A stretch of 64,000 bases of DNA from Bacteroidaceae bacterium (GTDB lineage: Bacteria > Bacteroidota > Bacteroidia > Bacteroidales > Bacteroidaceae). The translations under genes were made by a program, and so were the position numbers. The DNA lies in assembly GCA_017965425.1 (NCBI GenBank), contig JAGCPY010000029.1, forward strand, positions 104,698 to 168,697, given 5' to 3'. The notes below the pieces were generated by a model, which was not told the DNA's origin, made no database searches, and worked only from the letters and a program-made list of their open reading frames with translations. This document shows, piece after piece, positions 9,801 through 18,019 of the stretch (position 1 is the stretch's first letter; every line of letters begins with the position of its first letter).

Positions 9801-9951
9801 AATGGGGCAACGACTCGAAACGCATGAGCGAAGTGCGTTGTGATGCTGGGATTTCGGGCAATAAGCGTGGACCGTTCTTCCGAAGGCCCTGTGTGTTGGC
9901 GGCTCCTGCGATGAACAAGAGGATGAACAGGAAATGTAATCGTTTAGACAT
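6865..9951 (-). CDS. Secreted double thioredoxin-like protein (Omp28-related)
   Basis: A 1028-residue exported protein with a clear signal peptide. Two separate copies of the Omp28/thioredoxin-like active-site block are visible: EEFTGTWCGWCPTG (near residues 355-368) and EEFTGTWCMWCPRG (near 727-740), each a WCxWC form of the CxxC redox motif. Each is preceded by a beta-rich region and the VVEEFTGTW context. The C-terminus YSIDGKRI...RGINLV...YKVIVK resembles the short tails used for type IX secretion or surface anchoring in this phylum. Omp28-type proteins normally carry one such domain, so this looks like an internal duplication. Likely role: surface or periplasmic thiol-disulphide chemistry; substrate unknown. 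Confidence 0.85.
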   Translation of the reverse strand: MSKRLHFLFILLFIAGAANTQGLRKNGPRLLPEIPASQRTSLMRFESLPHFVPRRAAIEVDKERQMWWGYFTGNDVSNAIGFGASAAEVYWGAIGIAPSEALPKGKTIKAVRFGIAGASVMKDFHVWIANKLPNSLDDVELDIPVDMGSINNQAFTEVELPTAYAMTDQTVYVGYTFEITESNAESNYPMLLRYNGANIYNSLWVRTSKTQSAWNNDSQEYGPLAIQVLLDGDFPHNAVQVASSFHDAFALPNGFAEAAVTLTSKGLGKVQSIDYIVGDANADQDEQHLEFEPFEGMDAETTVHIPMKADEVPGRTIRYLTVTKVNGVENAVEDASSQGYVATLSKEVPRRTVIEEFTGTWCGWCPTGITGMQMVNEQYPDKAITIIVHGDDPMTIDYGVTAPSYPYALLDRSTAVHPYFGLSGQPAGILSLVGEKNKMLTEASVELQQPVLSKAGNVTFKTQVTFNYNNNESHYCMGYALLADGLIGTGREWMQANYYCREENKDDYGNDPNLLRWTEGNAYMPMTYDHVAIASKGMNADGTVLKAPIVDGDTRTFSTSFPLSGNPVLQNFDQLSVVAVLFNKATGEIVNADIHPVTIAEDFIANKAQLNDFAPATVLKNSTAKVSVPVANFGREGIKSLDYTIKTNGLTSDTLHLDLPRPITNYGIYMPVDFPIPTPTETGFANYIIAITAVNGQTNEATTGKSSSGSITVVAKASPRKTVIEEFTGTWCMWCPRGLAGMKRARAEYPDDAVLISIHGGRDNEPMLVSAFSSLLNSVSGYPSANVNRYRTVDPYLGEGSEGWGLGAVIEDEQSKLAEASIELHQPTLNEATGVINFTTDVTFQLNRKSAPYLLSYVLVADGLHGEGEDWKQLNAYPAYYPGAYQDDPYMNEICNIWEISADVTFNDVAVAANGINTGVTGSLKTTVEEGQTQSHSSKFTIKSNKLAKMATELRVIALLYDKTLKRFINADEKKVITAEPDAVDDITEAAGQEAARYSIDGKRILRPMRGINLVRTRDGNIYKVIVK

Positions 9952-10019
9952 AGGCTATAGTCTGATGAATAATGGATAATAAGTTTTCAATCAAAGGGGC
10001 GTTGAGATGTAAACCGCTG

Positions 10020-10027
10020 CAAAGATA
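10020..10027 (-). promoter_or_regulatory. -7 promoter box for the Omp28-like gene
   Basis: TATCTTTG on the minus strand, 69 bp before the ATG at 9951; a perfect TAnnTTTG match followed by C. Predicted leader of about 64 nt. Confidence 0.65.
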
Positions 10028-10099
10028 GAACGAAATCCGAGAACGACCAAATATTTGTTGGGCATTTTGTCATTCCGTGGTGGCCTTTCTTCTTTCTCC

Positions 10100-11191
10100 T
10101 CACGCCATTAGGTCGCTCATGATGTCATCGGAAATCATAATCGCCTGTTCGGTCAGTCGCAAACGGTTGTCGGTGAGTACCAGACGCCCCGTCCGCAAGT
10201 GTGGCTCTGCCATGTGCAGGAGATAAGCCCTTTGCGTGTCTCCGAAACGGACGGCCAACTGCTTGATGTCAATGCCTCTGCGGGTACGCAACCCGCACAT
10301 GACGGCCTCGTCGTAGAGCTCGGTTGTGGACAGCCTTTCAAAAGAACCTTTCAGGGGATTGTTGAAATATGCATCCAGGTCTGCTTCGTTCACCCTCCGT
10401 GTCCGCTGTCCGTCGTAGCTGTGAGCTCCCGGTCCGAAGCCGAGATAAGGTTCGCCCGTCCAATAGCTGCTGTTGTGTCGGGAATGAAAACCTGGCAGGG
10501 CGAAGTTCGATAGCTCATAGTGTTCAAAGCCTGCTTCCCGAGCGCGCTGGCAGAGACGTTGGTACATGGCAACGGAAATCTCTTCATCGGTTTCGGCAAC
10601 ACGTCCTTCGTCACGCCATCGAGTCAGCAACGTGCCCGTCTCATAGCTCAGCGCATAAGCCGAAAGGTGCTGGATGCCAAGCGAGAAGGCTGTGTCGAGG
10701 TCATGCTCCCACTGTGCCATTGTCTGCCCTGGCAACCCGTAGATAAGGTCGATGCTGATGTTTCGGATGCCCGCTTCCTGCAATCGTTTTACGGCACAAA
10801 CGGCTGTCTGTGAATCGTGACGACGGCGGATCAAACGCAGCAGGTCATCGTCGAACGTCTGAATGCCGAGGGAGATCCTGTTGACGTGAGGCAGAAACCT
10901 GTCGTCTGGATTCATTTCCACCGTCACTTCTGCCTCTTCTTCTACAGCGTAGTTGGCTGAAATGCAATCGAGAATCCTTTGAAGCTGTGTTGCCGACAAC
11001 AGTGACGGCGTACCGCCACCGATGTAGATTGTTCGCACGCGCGTGTCTGCAAATTCATCACGTCGTTCCTTCATTTCACGGCAGAGGATTTCGACGTAAT
11101 GCGGCAGTTCCCCCTCGCGTGTCGTGGAGAAGAAGTCGCAATAGGCGCATCGCGACCGACAGAAAGGAATATGGACATAGATGCCTGCCAT
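10100..11191 (-). CDS. hemW: Radical SAM haem chaperone HemW
   Basis: Radical SAM protein of 363 residues related to oxygen-independent coproporphyrinogen oxidase. The N-terminus MAGIYVHIPFCRSRCAYCDFF carries the CX3CX2C iron-sulphur motif (Cys11, Cys15, Cys18), followed by IYIGGGTPSLL and the SLGIQTFDDDLL motif of the HemN/HemW group. The sequence fits the shorter HemW class, now regarded as haem-trafficking chaperones rather than oxidases; this assignment is from family knowledge. The reading frame stays open upstream to 11527, but that part covers a promoter box (11218-11225) and repeat DNA, so the ATG at 11191 is the start. Confidence 0.93.
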   Translation of the reverse strand: MAGIYVHIPFCRSRCAYCDFFSTTREGELPHYVEILCREMKERRDEFADTRVRTIYIGGGTPSLLSATQLQRILDCISANYAVEEEAEVTVEMNPDDRFLPHVNRISLGIQTFDDDLLRLIRRRHDSQTAVCAVKRLQEAGIRNISIDLIYGLPGQTMAQWEHDLDTAFSLGIQHLSAYALSYETGTLLTRWRDEGRVAETDEEISVAMYQRLCQRAREAGFEHYELSNFALPGFHSRHNSSYWTGEPYLGFGPGAHSYDGQRTRRVNEADLDAYFNNPLKGSFERLSTTELYDEAVMCGLRTRRGIDIKQLAVRFGDTQRAYLLHMAEPHLRTGRLVLTDNRLRLTEQAIMISDDIMSDLMA

Positions 11192-11217
11192 GTATCGGTG
11201 GTTTCGCTTGACGGCGA

Positions 11218-11225
11218 CAAAGGTA
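11218..11225 (-). promoter_or_regulatory. -7 promoter box for hemW
   Basis: TACCTTTG on the minus strand; predicts a start near 11213 and a leader of about 22 nt before the ATG at 11191. Confidence 0.65.
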
Positions 11226-11285
11226 CGTCTTTTTCCTGAAAAAATGTGTGTTTGGCATAGGTTTTCGACCTCTATGCCTGATCTC

Positions 11286-11375
11286 AGCAACGTAAATCCC
11301 TTCTGCCAGGAACGTGTACACCTTCTCTTAGGAACGCGTACACCTTCTGTCTGGAACGCGTACACCCGCTCATGC
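11286..11375 (+). repeat. 22-bp periodic near-palindrome array
   Basis: Four units in tandem. Two read GAACGTGTACACCTTC and GAACGCGTACACCTTC, the others are more diverged (CAACGTAAATCCCTTC and GAACGCGTACACCCGC). Spacers of 6 bp (TCTTAG, TGTCTG) are unrelated in sequence. The array lies between the divergent hemW and EF-G-like genes, upstream of the hemW promoter. Confidence 0.85.
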
Positions 11376-11570
11376 TCTCCTTCACTCATTCTCGCGTGTA
11401 CATGTGAACATTTTAAGGTTTGAGGATGCTTTCGGCGACAAAGATGTCTAAAGGTTCCGCCCATTCCCCATAAAAAAAGATAATTCTGTGCCTGTCCGCC
11501 AAAAAAAAAGCGGAAGATGAGGGCCATGTCGATTATTTTTCATAACTTGCGCACGATTTCGCGCAAAAAC

Positions 11571-11598
11571 GCGATTTAGCCCCCGAAAAACGGGGCTC
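11571..11598 (+). promoter_or_regulatory. Hairpin upstream of the EF-G-like gene
   Basis: AGCCCC and GGGGCT pair around a short A-rich loop (within 11577-11596), about 50 bp before the ATG at 11648. No clear TAnnTTTG box was found here, so the promoter is unknown. In Bacteroides the related gene is controlled by a carbon-starvation regulator; no such site can be shown here. Confidence 0.35.
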
Positions 11599-11647
11599 GG
11601 CAACTCAAAAATTCATCAATTTAAATACTTATAAACTTACAGACTTT

Positions 11648-13804
11648 ATGAAAAACTATCAGACAAAAGAGATCAAGAACATTGCCTTGCTTGGTAGTGA
11701 CGGGGCTGGTAAGACCACCCTCACCGAAGCGCTGCTCTTCGAGAGCGGCATCATCAACCGTCGCGGACGCATCACCCAGAAGAACACCGTCTCGGATTAT
11801 CTGCCTGTGGAGCAGGAATACGGTTATTCGGTCTTTGCCACCCCTTTCCATGTGGAATGGAATGAAAAGAAACTGAACATCATCGACTGCCCGGGCTCGG
11901 ACGACTTCGCCGGAGCTGCCATCACGGCTATGGGCGTGACGGACACCTCCGTCATCCTCATCAACGCACAGAACGGCCTCGAAGTGGCTACGCAGAACCA
12001 CTTCCGCCTGACAGAGAAGATGCAGAAGCCTGTCATCTTCTTGATTAACCGCTTGGATGACGAGTGCGACTTCGACCATCTTCTTGAGCAACTGAAGAGC
12101 GTCTATGGTTCCAAAGTGGTGCCCGTGCAGTATCCCATCAAGACTGGTGCAGACTTCAACGCCGTCATCGACGTGCTGCTGATGAAGAAATACAGCTGGA
12201 AGCCCGAAGGAGGTGCTCCCATCATCGAGGATATTCCTGCCGATCAGCTCGACAAGGCCACCGAGATGCATCACGCTCTTGTTGAGGCGGCTGCAGAACA
12301 CGACGAAGGACTCATGGAGAAGTTCTTCGAGACAGAAGAGCTCACAGAGGACGAGATGCGTGACGGCATCCGCGCTGGTCTGGCCAGCCGCGGCATGTTC
12401 CCCGTCTTCTGCGTTTGCGCTGGCAAGGACATGGGCGTTCGTCGCCTCATGGAGTTCTTGGGCAACGTCGTGCCTTTCGTAGATCAAATGCCTGCCGTGA
12501 AGAATACACGCGGCGAAGAGGTCAAGTGCGACCCCGCAGGTCCCACAAGCCTTTACTTCTTCAAGACCGCCGTTGAGCCCCATATCGGTGAAGTGCAGTA
12601 CTTCAAGGTGATGAGCGGAACCGTGCATGAGGGTGACGACCTGACGAATGCCGACCGCGGCTCGAAGGAGCGCATTGCTCAGCTTTTTGTCTGTGCGGGT
12701 GCCAATCGTACGAAAGTCACTGAGCTCGCAGCCGGTGACATAGGATGCACCGTGAAGCTGAAGGATGTCAAGACCGGCAATACCCTCAATGGTAAGGACT
12801 GCGACAACCAGTTCGCATTCATCAAGTATCCAGAGCCCAAGTACATACGTGCCATCCGTGCCGCCAATGAGGCAGACACCGAGAAGATGATGAATATCTT
12901 GGCCCGCATGTCACAGGAAGATCCCACTTGGGTCGTCGAGCAATCCAAGGAATTGCGTCAGATTCTCGTGAAGAGCCAGGGTGAATTCCACCTCCGCACC
13001 CTCAAGTGGCGTATGGAGAACAACGACAAGATGAACATTATCTTCGATGAACCCCGTATTCCTTACCGCGAGACCATCACGAAGGCTGCCCGTGCCGACT
13101 ATCGTCATAAGAAACAGTCCGGTGGTGCCGGTCAGTTTGGCGAGGTACACCTCATCGTGGAACCATACGTCGAGGGCGAACCTCTCAAGGAGGTCTATCG
13201 CTTTGGCAATCAGGAATACCGCATCACAGCCAAGAGCGAGGATGTTACCGAACTGGAATGGGGCGGCAAACTCGTCTTCATCAACTCCGTCGTCGGCGGT
13301 GCCATCGATGCACGCTTCATGCCTGCCATCCTTAAAGGCATCATGTCCAAGATGGAACAGGGACCGCTCACTGGTTCCTACGCCCGCGACGTGCGTGTGA
13401 TTGTCTATGACGGTAAGATGCACCCCGTTGACTCCAATGAACTTTCCTTCATGCTGGCCGGACGCAATGCCTTCGTGCAGGCTTTCCGTGAGGCTGCTCC
13501 CAAACTGCTCGAACCCATCTATGATGTGGAAATCTTCGTGCCCTCCGACAAGATGGGCGATGTGATGTCCGACATTCAGGGCCGTCGCGGCATGATCATG
13601 GGCATGACCTCCGAGAGCGGTTACGAGAAGCTCACCGCCAAAGTGCCCTTGAAGGAAATGTCTTCTTACTCTACCGCTCTCAGCAGCATCACCGGTGGAC
13701 GTGCCAGCTTCGTCATGAAGTTCTCCAGCTACGAACTCGTGCCTGCTGACGTGCAGCAGAAACTTCAGAAGGAGTTCGAAGAGAGCCAGAAGGATCAGGA
13801 CTAA
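11648..13804 (+). CDS. EF-G-like translation factor with altered GTPase motifs (EF-G2 type)
   Basis: A 718-residue protein with the full EF-G layout: G domain, domain II, and domains III-V (GGAGQFGEVHLIVEPY and the C-terminal GRRGMIMGM block). The P-loop GSDGAGKT (16-23) and NRLD (134-137) remain. The G3 motif is DCPGSDDF (80-87), with Ser84 where EF-G has the catalytic His, and the switch I block RGIT is replaced by YGYS (58-61). Both changes predict weak or absent GTP hydrolysis. A Bacteroides EF-G paralogue without GTPase activity is known to support translation during starvation; this gene is probably its orthologue. It is not the str-operon fusA. It is monocistronic, with a strong hairpin after the stop. 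Confidence 0.9.
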   Translation: MKNYQTKEIKNIALLGSDGAGKTTLTEALLFESGIINRRGRITQKNTVSDYLPVEQEYGYSVFATPFHVEWNEKKLNIIDCPGSDDFAGAAITAMGVTDTSVILINAQNGLEVATQNHFRLTEKMQKPVIFLINRLDDECDFDHLLEQLKSVYGSKVVPVQYPIKTGADFNAVIDVLLMKKYSWKPEGGAPIIEDIPADQLDKATEMHHALVEAAAEHDEGLMEKFFETEELTEDEMRDGIRAGLASRGMFPVFCVCAGKDMGVRRLMEFLGNVVPFVDQMPAVKNTRGEEVKCDPAGPTSLYFFKTAVEPHIGEVQYFKVMSGTVHEGDDLTNADRGSKERIAQLFVCAGANRTKVTELAAGDIGCTVKLKDVKTGNTLNGKDCDNQFAFIKYPEPKYIRAIRAANEADTEKMMNILARMSQEDPTWVVEQSKELRQILVKSQGEFHLRTLKWRMENNDKMNIIFDEPRIPYRETITKAARADYRHKKQSGGAGQFGEVHLIVEPYVEGEPLKEVYRFGNQEYRITAKSEDVTELEWGGKLVFINSVVGGAIDARFMPAILKGIMSKMEQGPLTGSYARDVRVIVYDGKMHPVDSNELSFMLAGRNAFVQAFREAAPKLLEPIYDVEIFVPSDKMGDVMSDIQGRRGMIMGMTSESGYEKLTAKVPLKEMSSYSTALSSITGGRASFVMKFSSYELVPADVQQKLQKEFEESQKDQD

Positions 13805-13826
13805 GTCCATCCAACCCTCTTGCAAA

Positions 13827-13878
13827 AGGTGTGTACCACCCCACGGAAGGATACTTTTCCGGCAGGTGGTACACACCT
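13827..13878 (+). terminator. Long hairpin after the EF-G-like gene
   Basis: AGGTGTGTACCACC (13827-13840) and its exact complement (13865-13878) form a 14-bp stem. An inner GGAA/TTCC helix extends it and a T-rich CTTCTTTT follows. It starts 23 bp after the stop codon. Its GTGTAC core links it to the 22-bp repeat family. Confidence 0.7.
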
Positions 13879-13896
13879 CTTCTTTTGATCCAACTC

Positions 13897-14005
13897 ATGT
13901 CAGGTATTGACATCCTTCAAAAAAGGTGTTGACGTTCCTTGTAGAAGATGTTGACCCTCCACGAAGAAGGTGTACGCCTTCCACGGGAAAGGTGTAAACA
14001 TTGCA
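13897..14005 (-). repeat. 22-bp periodic near-palindrome array, reverse orientation
   Basis: About five degenerate units on the minus strand, for example GAAGGCGTACACCTTC, GAGGGTCAACATCTTC and GAACGTCAACACCTTT, spaced about 22 bp. It lies between the convergent EF-G-like and gdhA genes and 145 bp before CCCTCACC copy C. Confidence 0.75.
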
Positions 14006-14149
14006 ACTACAAGATATATCGTTCGACTTTTGCAAATATGTTGACACCAGTATATCGCGTCCCTTTGAGCCGAGCGCAGGGCGATAAGACAGCTTGCGGA
14101 AGTTGAGTAAATCGTCTCCGTTTTTATAGAGGATGGCCAAGAAAAAACA

Positions 14150-14258
14150 ATATTCCTCACCATCCCTCACCTATCTCTCACCAATCCCTCACCTGTAACC
14201 TGTTGCCTGATAGGGAATTGGGTTAAAAGGTGAGGGATTGAGAGATTTCTTGGCAAAA
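14150..14258 (+). repeat. CCCTCACC element, copy C
   Basis: Four boxes at 10, 11, 11 bp spacing (14154-14193; two carry one substitution), a 35-bp unique segment (14194-14228), then GGTGAGGGATTGAG and a T-rich tail. A single copy, not an inverted pair, 26 bp before the end of gdhA on the opposite strand. Confidence 0.85.
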
Positions 14259-14283
14259 TGTATAGAAGAGGATGAGTCTTTTT

Positions 14284-15621
14284 TTACACGATGCCTTGTG
14301 CCATCATAGCCTTGGCCACCTTCATGAAGCCCGCGATGTTCGCCCCCTTCACATAATTGACGTAGCCGTCGGGCTCGGTGCCGTACTTGACACACTGTGC
14401 GTGGATGGCGTGCATAATCTGGTGCAGACGCTGATCGACTTCCTCTGCACGCCAGCTGATGTGCATGGCATTTTGGCTCATCTCTAAACCGGAAGTGGCT
14501 ACGCCGCCGGCATTGACCGCCTTGCCTGGAGCGAAGATCATCTTGGCCTCGATGAAGGCATCAATGGCTTCGGGCGTGCAGCCCATATTGGAAATTTCGC
14601 CGACACACTGCACGCCGTTTGCGATGAGTTGTTTGGCATCCTCGCCGTTGAGCTCGTTCTGGGTAGCACACGGCAGTGCGATGTCACACTTGACTTCCCA
14701 CGGTTTCTTGCCCGCCACGAACTTGGCCTCTGGAAACTCTTCGGCGTATGGCTCGCAAATGTCGTTGCCGCTGGCACGGAGTTCTAGCAGATAATCGATT
14801 TTCTCTCCACTGATGCCTGTTGGATCGTAGATGTAGCCGTCGGGGCCGCTGATTGTGACCACCTTGGCACCGAGCTGGGTGGCTTTGGTGGCTGCACCCC
14901 AGGCCACATTGCCGAAGCCGCTGATGGCTACTGTCTTGCCCTTAATGTCTTTCCCGTGGGTGTTCAGCATCTCGTTGACGAAGTAAAGGCCGCCGAAGCC
15001 TGTAGCTTCCGGGCGGATGAGCGAACCTCCGTATTCCAGTCCCTTGCCTGTGAGCACGCCACTCCAGTCGCGCGTCAATTTCTTATATTGTCCGAAGAGG
15101 TAGCCGATTTCGCGTGCACCCACACCGATGTCCCCGGCTGGCACATCAATTTCTGGCCCGATGTAGCGGTAGAGTTCGTTCATAAACGCTTGACAGAAAC
15201 GCATGACTTCGGCATCGCTTTTACCACGGATGCTGAAGTCGGAACCGCCCTTGCCGCCACCCATAGGCAGGGTGGTGAGAGCGTTCTTGAAAGTCTGCTC
15301 GAAGCCGAGGAATTTCAGGATGCTCAGGTTCACGCTGGCGTGGAAGCGCAGTCCGCCCTTGTAAGGGCCGATGGCAGAGTTGAACTGAACGCGGTAGCCA
15401 AGGTTCACCTGCACCTCGCCCTTGTCATCGACCCAAGGCACACGGAAGGTGATGATGCGTTCGGGTTCCACCAAGCGTTCGATGAGTTTGGCACGCTCGA
15501 ACTCAGGATGTTGATTATAGACTTCTTCGATGGACATGAGCACTTCACGGACGGCCTGCAAGTACTCTTTCTCTCCTGGATGTTTGGCCTCCAGGTTGGC
15601 CATGATGGTTTCAATCTTCAT
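14284..15621 (-). CDS. gdhA: Glutamate dehydrogenase
   Basis: Hexameric glutamate dehydrogenase, 445 residues, interconverting glutamate with 2-oxoglutarate and ammonia. Seen: GPYKGGLRFH (85-94), the catalytic-Lys loop LPMGGGKGGSDF (118-129, Lys124), and the Rossmann fingerprint SGFGNVAWGAA for the nicotinamide cofactor. Length and sequence fit the class of about 450 residues that includes E. coli GdhA; cofactor preference (NADPH or NADH) cannot be read with certainty. Promoter box at 15679-15686. In Bacteroidales this enzyme is the main ammonium-assimilation route when ammonium is abundant. Confidence 0.97.
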   Translation of the reverse strand: MKIETIMANLEAKHPGEKEYLQAVREVLMSIEEVYNQHPEFERAKLIERLVEPERIITFRVPWVDDKGEVQVNLGYRVQFNSAIGPYKGGLRFHASVNLSILKFLGFEQTFKNALTTLPMGGGKGGSDFSIRGKSDAEVMRFCQAFMNELYRYIGPEIDVPAGDIGVGAREIGYLFGQYKKLTRDWSGVLTGKGLEYGGSLIRPEATGFGGLYFVNEMLNTHGKDIKGKTVAISGFGNVAWGAATKATQLGAKVVTISGPDGYIYDPTGISGEKIDYLLELRASGNDICEPYAEEFPEAKFVAGKKPWEVKCDIALPCATQNELNGEDAKQLIANGVQCVGEISNMGCTPEAIDAFIEAKMIFAPGKAVNAGGVATSGLEMSQNAMHISWRAEEVDQRLHQIMHAIHAQCVKYGTEPDGYVNYVKGANIAGFMKVAKAMMAQGIV

Positions 15622-15678
15622 GGTTACGTAAGTTTATAGGTTTAAGATGTCTTCTGTCTAATATCGGTTTTTCGATGG

Positions 15679-15686
15679 CAAAGATA
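15679..15686 (-). promoter_or_regulatory. -7 promoter box for gdhA
   Basis: TATCTTTG on the minus strand, 58 bp upstream of the ATG; perfect TAnnTTTG match followed by C. Confidence 0.65.
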
Positions 15687-15791
15687 AAGAAAAGGGAGGA
15701 AAGAGAAGAATGAATGGTGGAAAAAAAGCATGAAAAGATGCAAGTCAAGAAAAAAACTCGGAATATCGTTCCCCGTTCCTTATGAAATGAT

Positions 15792-15799
15792 TATCTTTG
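15792..15799 (+). promoter_or_regulatory. -7 promoter box for the decarboxylase operon
   Basis: TATCTTTG, followed by C. Predicted transcription start near 15804. It overlaps an in-frame ATG at 15797, which therefore cannot be the translation start. Confidence 0.7.
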
Positions 15800-15844
15800 C
15801 ACCGCAAATCACATATACAAAACCATATCAATAACACTTTTGCA

Positions 15845-17416
15845 ATGAGCAAACAAACAGAAAAGATTCAGGAGCTGATTGAGCTCCGCGCCAAAGCCCG
15901 TCTGGGTGGCGGCGAAAAAGCCATTGAGAAGCAGCACGAGCGTGGCAAATACACCGCTCGTGAGCGCATCGCCATGTTGCTGGACGAAGGCAGTTTCGAG
16001 GAAATGGATATGTTCGTCACCCATCGCTGCCACAACTTCGGCATGGAGAAGAAACAGTACATGGGTGATGGCGTCGTTACTGGCTATGGCACCATCAACG
16101 GTCGCCTTGTCTATGTCTTCGCACAGGACTTCACGGTGAATGCCGGTTCCCTCTCTGAGACCATGGCACAGAAGATCTGCAAGGTGATGGACACCGCCAT
16201 GAAGGTGGGTGCACCTGTCATTGGCCTTAACGATTCAGGCGGTGCCCGCATTCAGGAAGGCATCAACGCTTTGGCCGGTTACTCTGAAATCTTCCAGCGC
16301 AACATCATGGCCAGCGGTGTCATTCCACAAATCAGCGGCATCTTTGGCCCCTGTGCAGGTGGTGCTGTCTATAGCCCTGCTTTGACCGACTTCACCTTGA
16401 TGATGGAAGGTACTTCCTATATGTTCCTCACTGGTCCTGCCGTCGTGAAGACAGTGCTGGGTGAGGTGGTGACACAGGAGGAGCTCGGCGGTGCCAGCGT
16501 ACACAGCACCAAGAGCGGTGTCACACATTTCACTGCCGCCACCGAAGAAGAGGCCATGTCCATGATCAAGCAACTTCTCAGCTACATCCCCCAGAACAAC
16601 TTGGAGAAGACTCCCCGTGTGGAGTGCACGGACCCCATTGACCGCAAGGATGACTACCTTAACGAAATCATTCCTGACAATCCCAACATGCCCTACGACA
16701 TGTATGAGGTCATCGCCAGTATTGTTGACGGTGGCGAGTTCTTCGAGGTACAGCCTAACTTCGCCAAGAACATCATTGTCGGTTTCGCTCGTTTCAACGG
16801 CGAGAGCGTCGGCATCGTGGCCAACCAGCCGAAACAGCTGGCAGGCGTGCTCGACTGCAATGCCAGCCGCAAGGGTGCACGCTTCGTGCGCTTCTGCGAT
16901 GCATTCAATATTCCCATCGTTACCCTCGTCGATGTCCCAGGCTTCCTTCCAGGCACAGGTCAGGAGTACAACGCTGTCATCCTGCATGGTGCCAAACTGC
17001 TCTACGCATACGGCGAGTGCACAGTGCCCAAGGTGACAGTAACGCTGCGTAAGTCATACGGCGGTTCACACATCGTGATGAGCTGTAAGCAGTTGCGAGG
17101 TGACATGAACTATGCTTGGCCCTCTGCCGAGATTGCCGTGATGGGTGCTGCCGGCGCTGCTGCTGTCCTCTATGCCAAGGAGGCCAAGGCCATCAAGGAA
17201 GAGAAAGGTCCCGAAGCTGCCAAGGAATTCATCGCCGAAAAGGAAGCTGAATATACCAAACTCTTCGCCAATCCTTACAATGCCGCCAAGTATGGCTATA
17301 TCGACGATGTCATTGAGCCGCGTAACACCCGCTTCCGCATCATCCGTGCTTTGGCACAGCTGGAGGACAAGCGCCTGCAAAACCCTGCCAAGAAGCACGG
17401 GAATATTCCACTCTAA
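15845..17416 (+). CDS. mmdA: Methylmalonyl-CoA decarboxylase carboxyltransferase (alpha) subunit
   Basis: Acyl-CoA carboxyltransferase subunit of 523 residues. It moves the carboxyl group of methylmalonyl-CoA to a biotin carrier, giving propionyl-CoA. Seen: [22 protein letters not shown] at the N-terminus, the oxyanion-hole block [12 protein letters not shown], and in the C-terminal half [18 protein letters not shown] and [12 protein letters not shown], all typical of the propionyl/methylmalonyl-CoA family. The neighbours (OadG-like, biotin carrier, sodium-pump beta subunit) show it belongs to a sodium-translocating decarboxylase and not to a biotin-dependent carboxylase. The ATG at 15845 fits the promoter at 15792-15799. 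Confidence 0.93.
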   Translation: MSKQTEKIQELIELRAKARLGGGEKAIEKQHERGKYTARERIAMLLDEGSFEEMDMFVTHRCHNFGMEKKQYMGDGVVTGYGTINGRLVYVFAQDFTVNAGSLSETMAQKICKVMDTAMKVGAPVIGLNDSGGARIQEGINALAGYSEIFQRNIMASGVIPQISGIFGPCAGGAVYSPALTDFTLMMEGTSYMFLTGPAVVKTVLGEVVTQEELGGASVHSTKSGVTHFTAATEEEAMSMIKQLLSYIPQNNLEKTPRVECTDPIDRKDDYLNEIIPDNPNMPYDMYEVIASIVDGGEFFEVQPNFAKNIIVGFARFNGESVGIVANQPKQLAGVLDCNASRKGARFVRFCDAFNIPIVTLVDVPGFLPGTGQEYNAVILHGAKLLYAYGECTVPKVTVTLRKSYGGSHIVMSCKQLRGDMNYAWPSAEIAVMGAAGAAAVLYAKEAKAIKEEKGPEAAKEFIAEKEAEYTKLFANPYNAAKYGYIDDVIEPRNTRFRIIRALAQLEDKRLQNPAKKHGNIPL

Positions 17417-17419
17417 GAA

Positions 17420-17554
17420 GATTCGCGCTGCGCGCGGAGTTTCATGTTTAAGGTTTAATGCATTTCCTTAGACAAAGAACATCGCAAACAGCAAGAGACT
17501 CCTCATTAATCATTAAATATTAAACTTTAAACTACGGCCAAAGGCCGTGAGAAT
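17420..17554 (+). promoter_or_regulatory. Intergenic leader 1 with a start-proximal hairpin
   Basis: Homologous along most of its length to the next intergenic region (17886-18019). Shared pieces include TTTAAGGTTTA, GCAA(G/A)GACTCC-like text and TTAAACTTTAAACTACGG. It ends in hairpin ACGGCC-AAA-GGCCGT, directly followed by GAGAAT and the ATG of the OadG-like gene. Confidence 0.7.
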
Positions 17555-17884
17555 ATGACTATATTATCAACCAACTGGTCCACTGTGTGGCTGATGACAG
17601 GCTTGGGCATTGGAACGGTCTTCGTGATTCTGATCGTCCTTTTCTTTGTCCTCTCCATCTTCAGCAAGGTAACGCGCAAGACACGTGACAAGGTCCTGAC
17701 TGGCGTGGAGGCTGTGAAGAGCGTGGTGGAGAAAGAGGAGATTGCCGAGAATCTGCGCAATGCAGCCATCGCCACAGCTGTCTTTCTCTACATGCAAGGC
17801 CGTCACGACGAAGAAAGCGGCGTCATCACTATTCATCATCCCGACCATCCGCTCTGGCATGCCGAGTTGAATGAGCACCTGTAA
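17555..17884 (+). CDS. OadG-like small subunit of the sodium-pumping decarboxylase
   Basis: A 109-residue protein with one strong N-terminal transmembrane helix (about residues 12-34, VWLMTGLGIGTVFVILIVLF onward) and a polar, partly acidic cytoplasmic tail. This is the pattern of OadG/MmdD-type subunits, which stabilise the complex and link the membrane beta subunit to the soluble carboxyltransferase. Position between mmdA and the biotin carrier fits. Sequence conservation in this family is low, so the call rests on topology, size and context. Confidence 0.82.
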   Translation: MTILSTNWSTVWLMTGLGIGTVFVILIVLFFVLSIFSKVTRKTRDKVLTGVEAVKSVVEKEEIAENLRNAAIATAVFLYMQGRHDEESGVITIHHPDHPLWHAELNEHL

Positions 17885-17885
17885 G

Positions 17886-18019
17886 GGTCGCATTGCGCGA
17901 AGTTTATAGCTTAAGGTTTATAGAATACCACCTTGAACCATAGACTTCGAAAGCAGCAAAGACTCCACATTAAACTTTAAACATTAAACTTTAAACTACG
18001 GTCGAAGACCGTGAATAAG
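17886..18019 (+). promoter_or_regulatory. Intergenic leader 2 with a covarying start-proximal hairpin
   Basis: A second copy of leader 1. The terminal hairpin is ACGGTC-GAA-GACCGT. The C/G pair at the stem end of leader 1 has become T/A here, so base pairing is kept although sequence differs. It is followed by GAATAAG and the ATG at 18020. Alignment with leader 1 supports 18020 as the start, not the in-frame GTG at 18011. Confidence 0.7.

Noticed and set aside
10100-11527. HemW with a 112-residue N-terminal extension
   Set aside because: The extension covers a perfect promoter box and a 22-bp repeat array; the conserved domain starts at the ATG at 11191.
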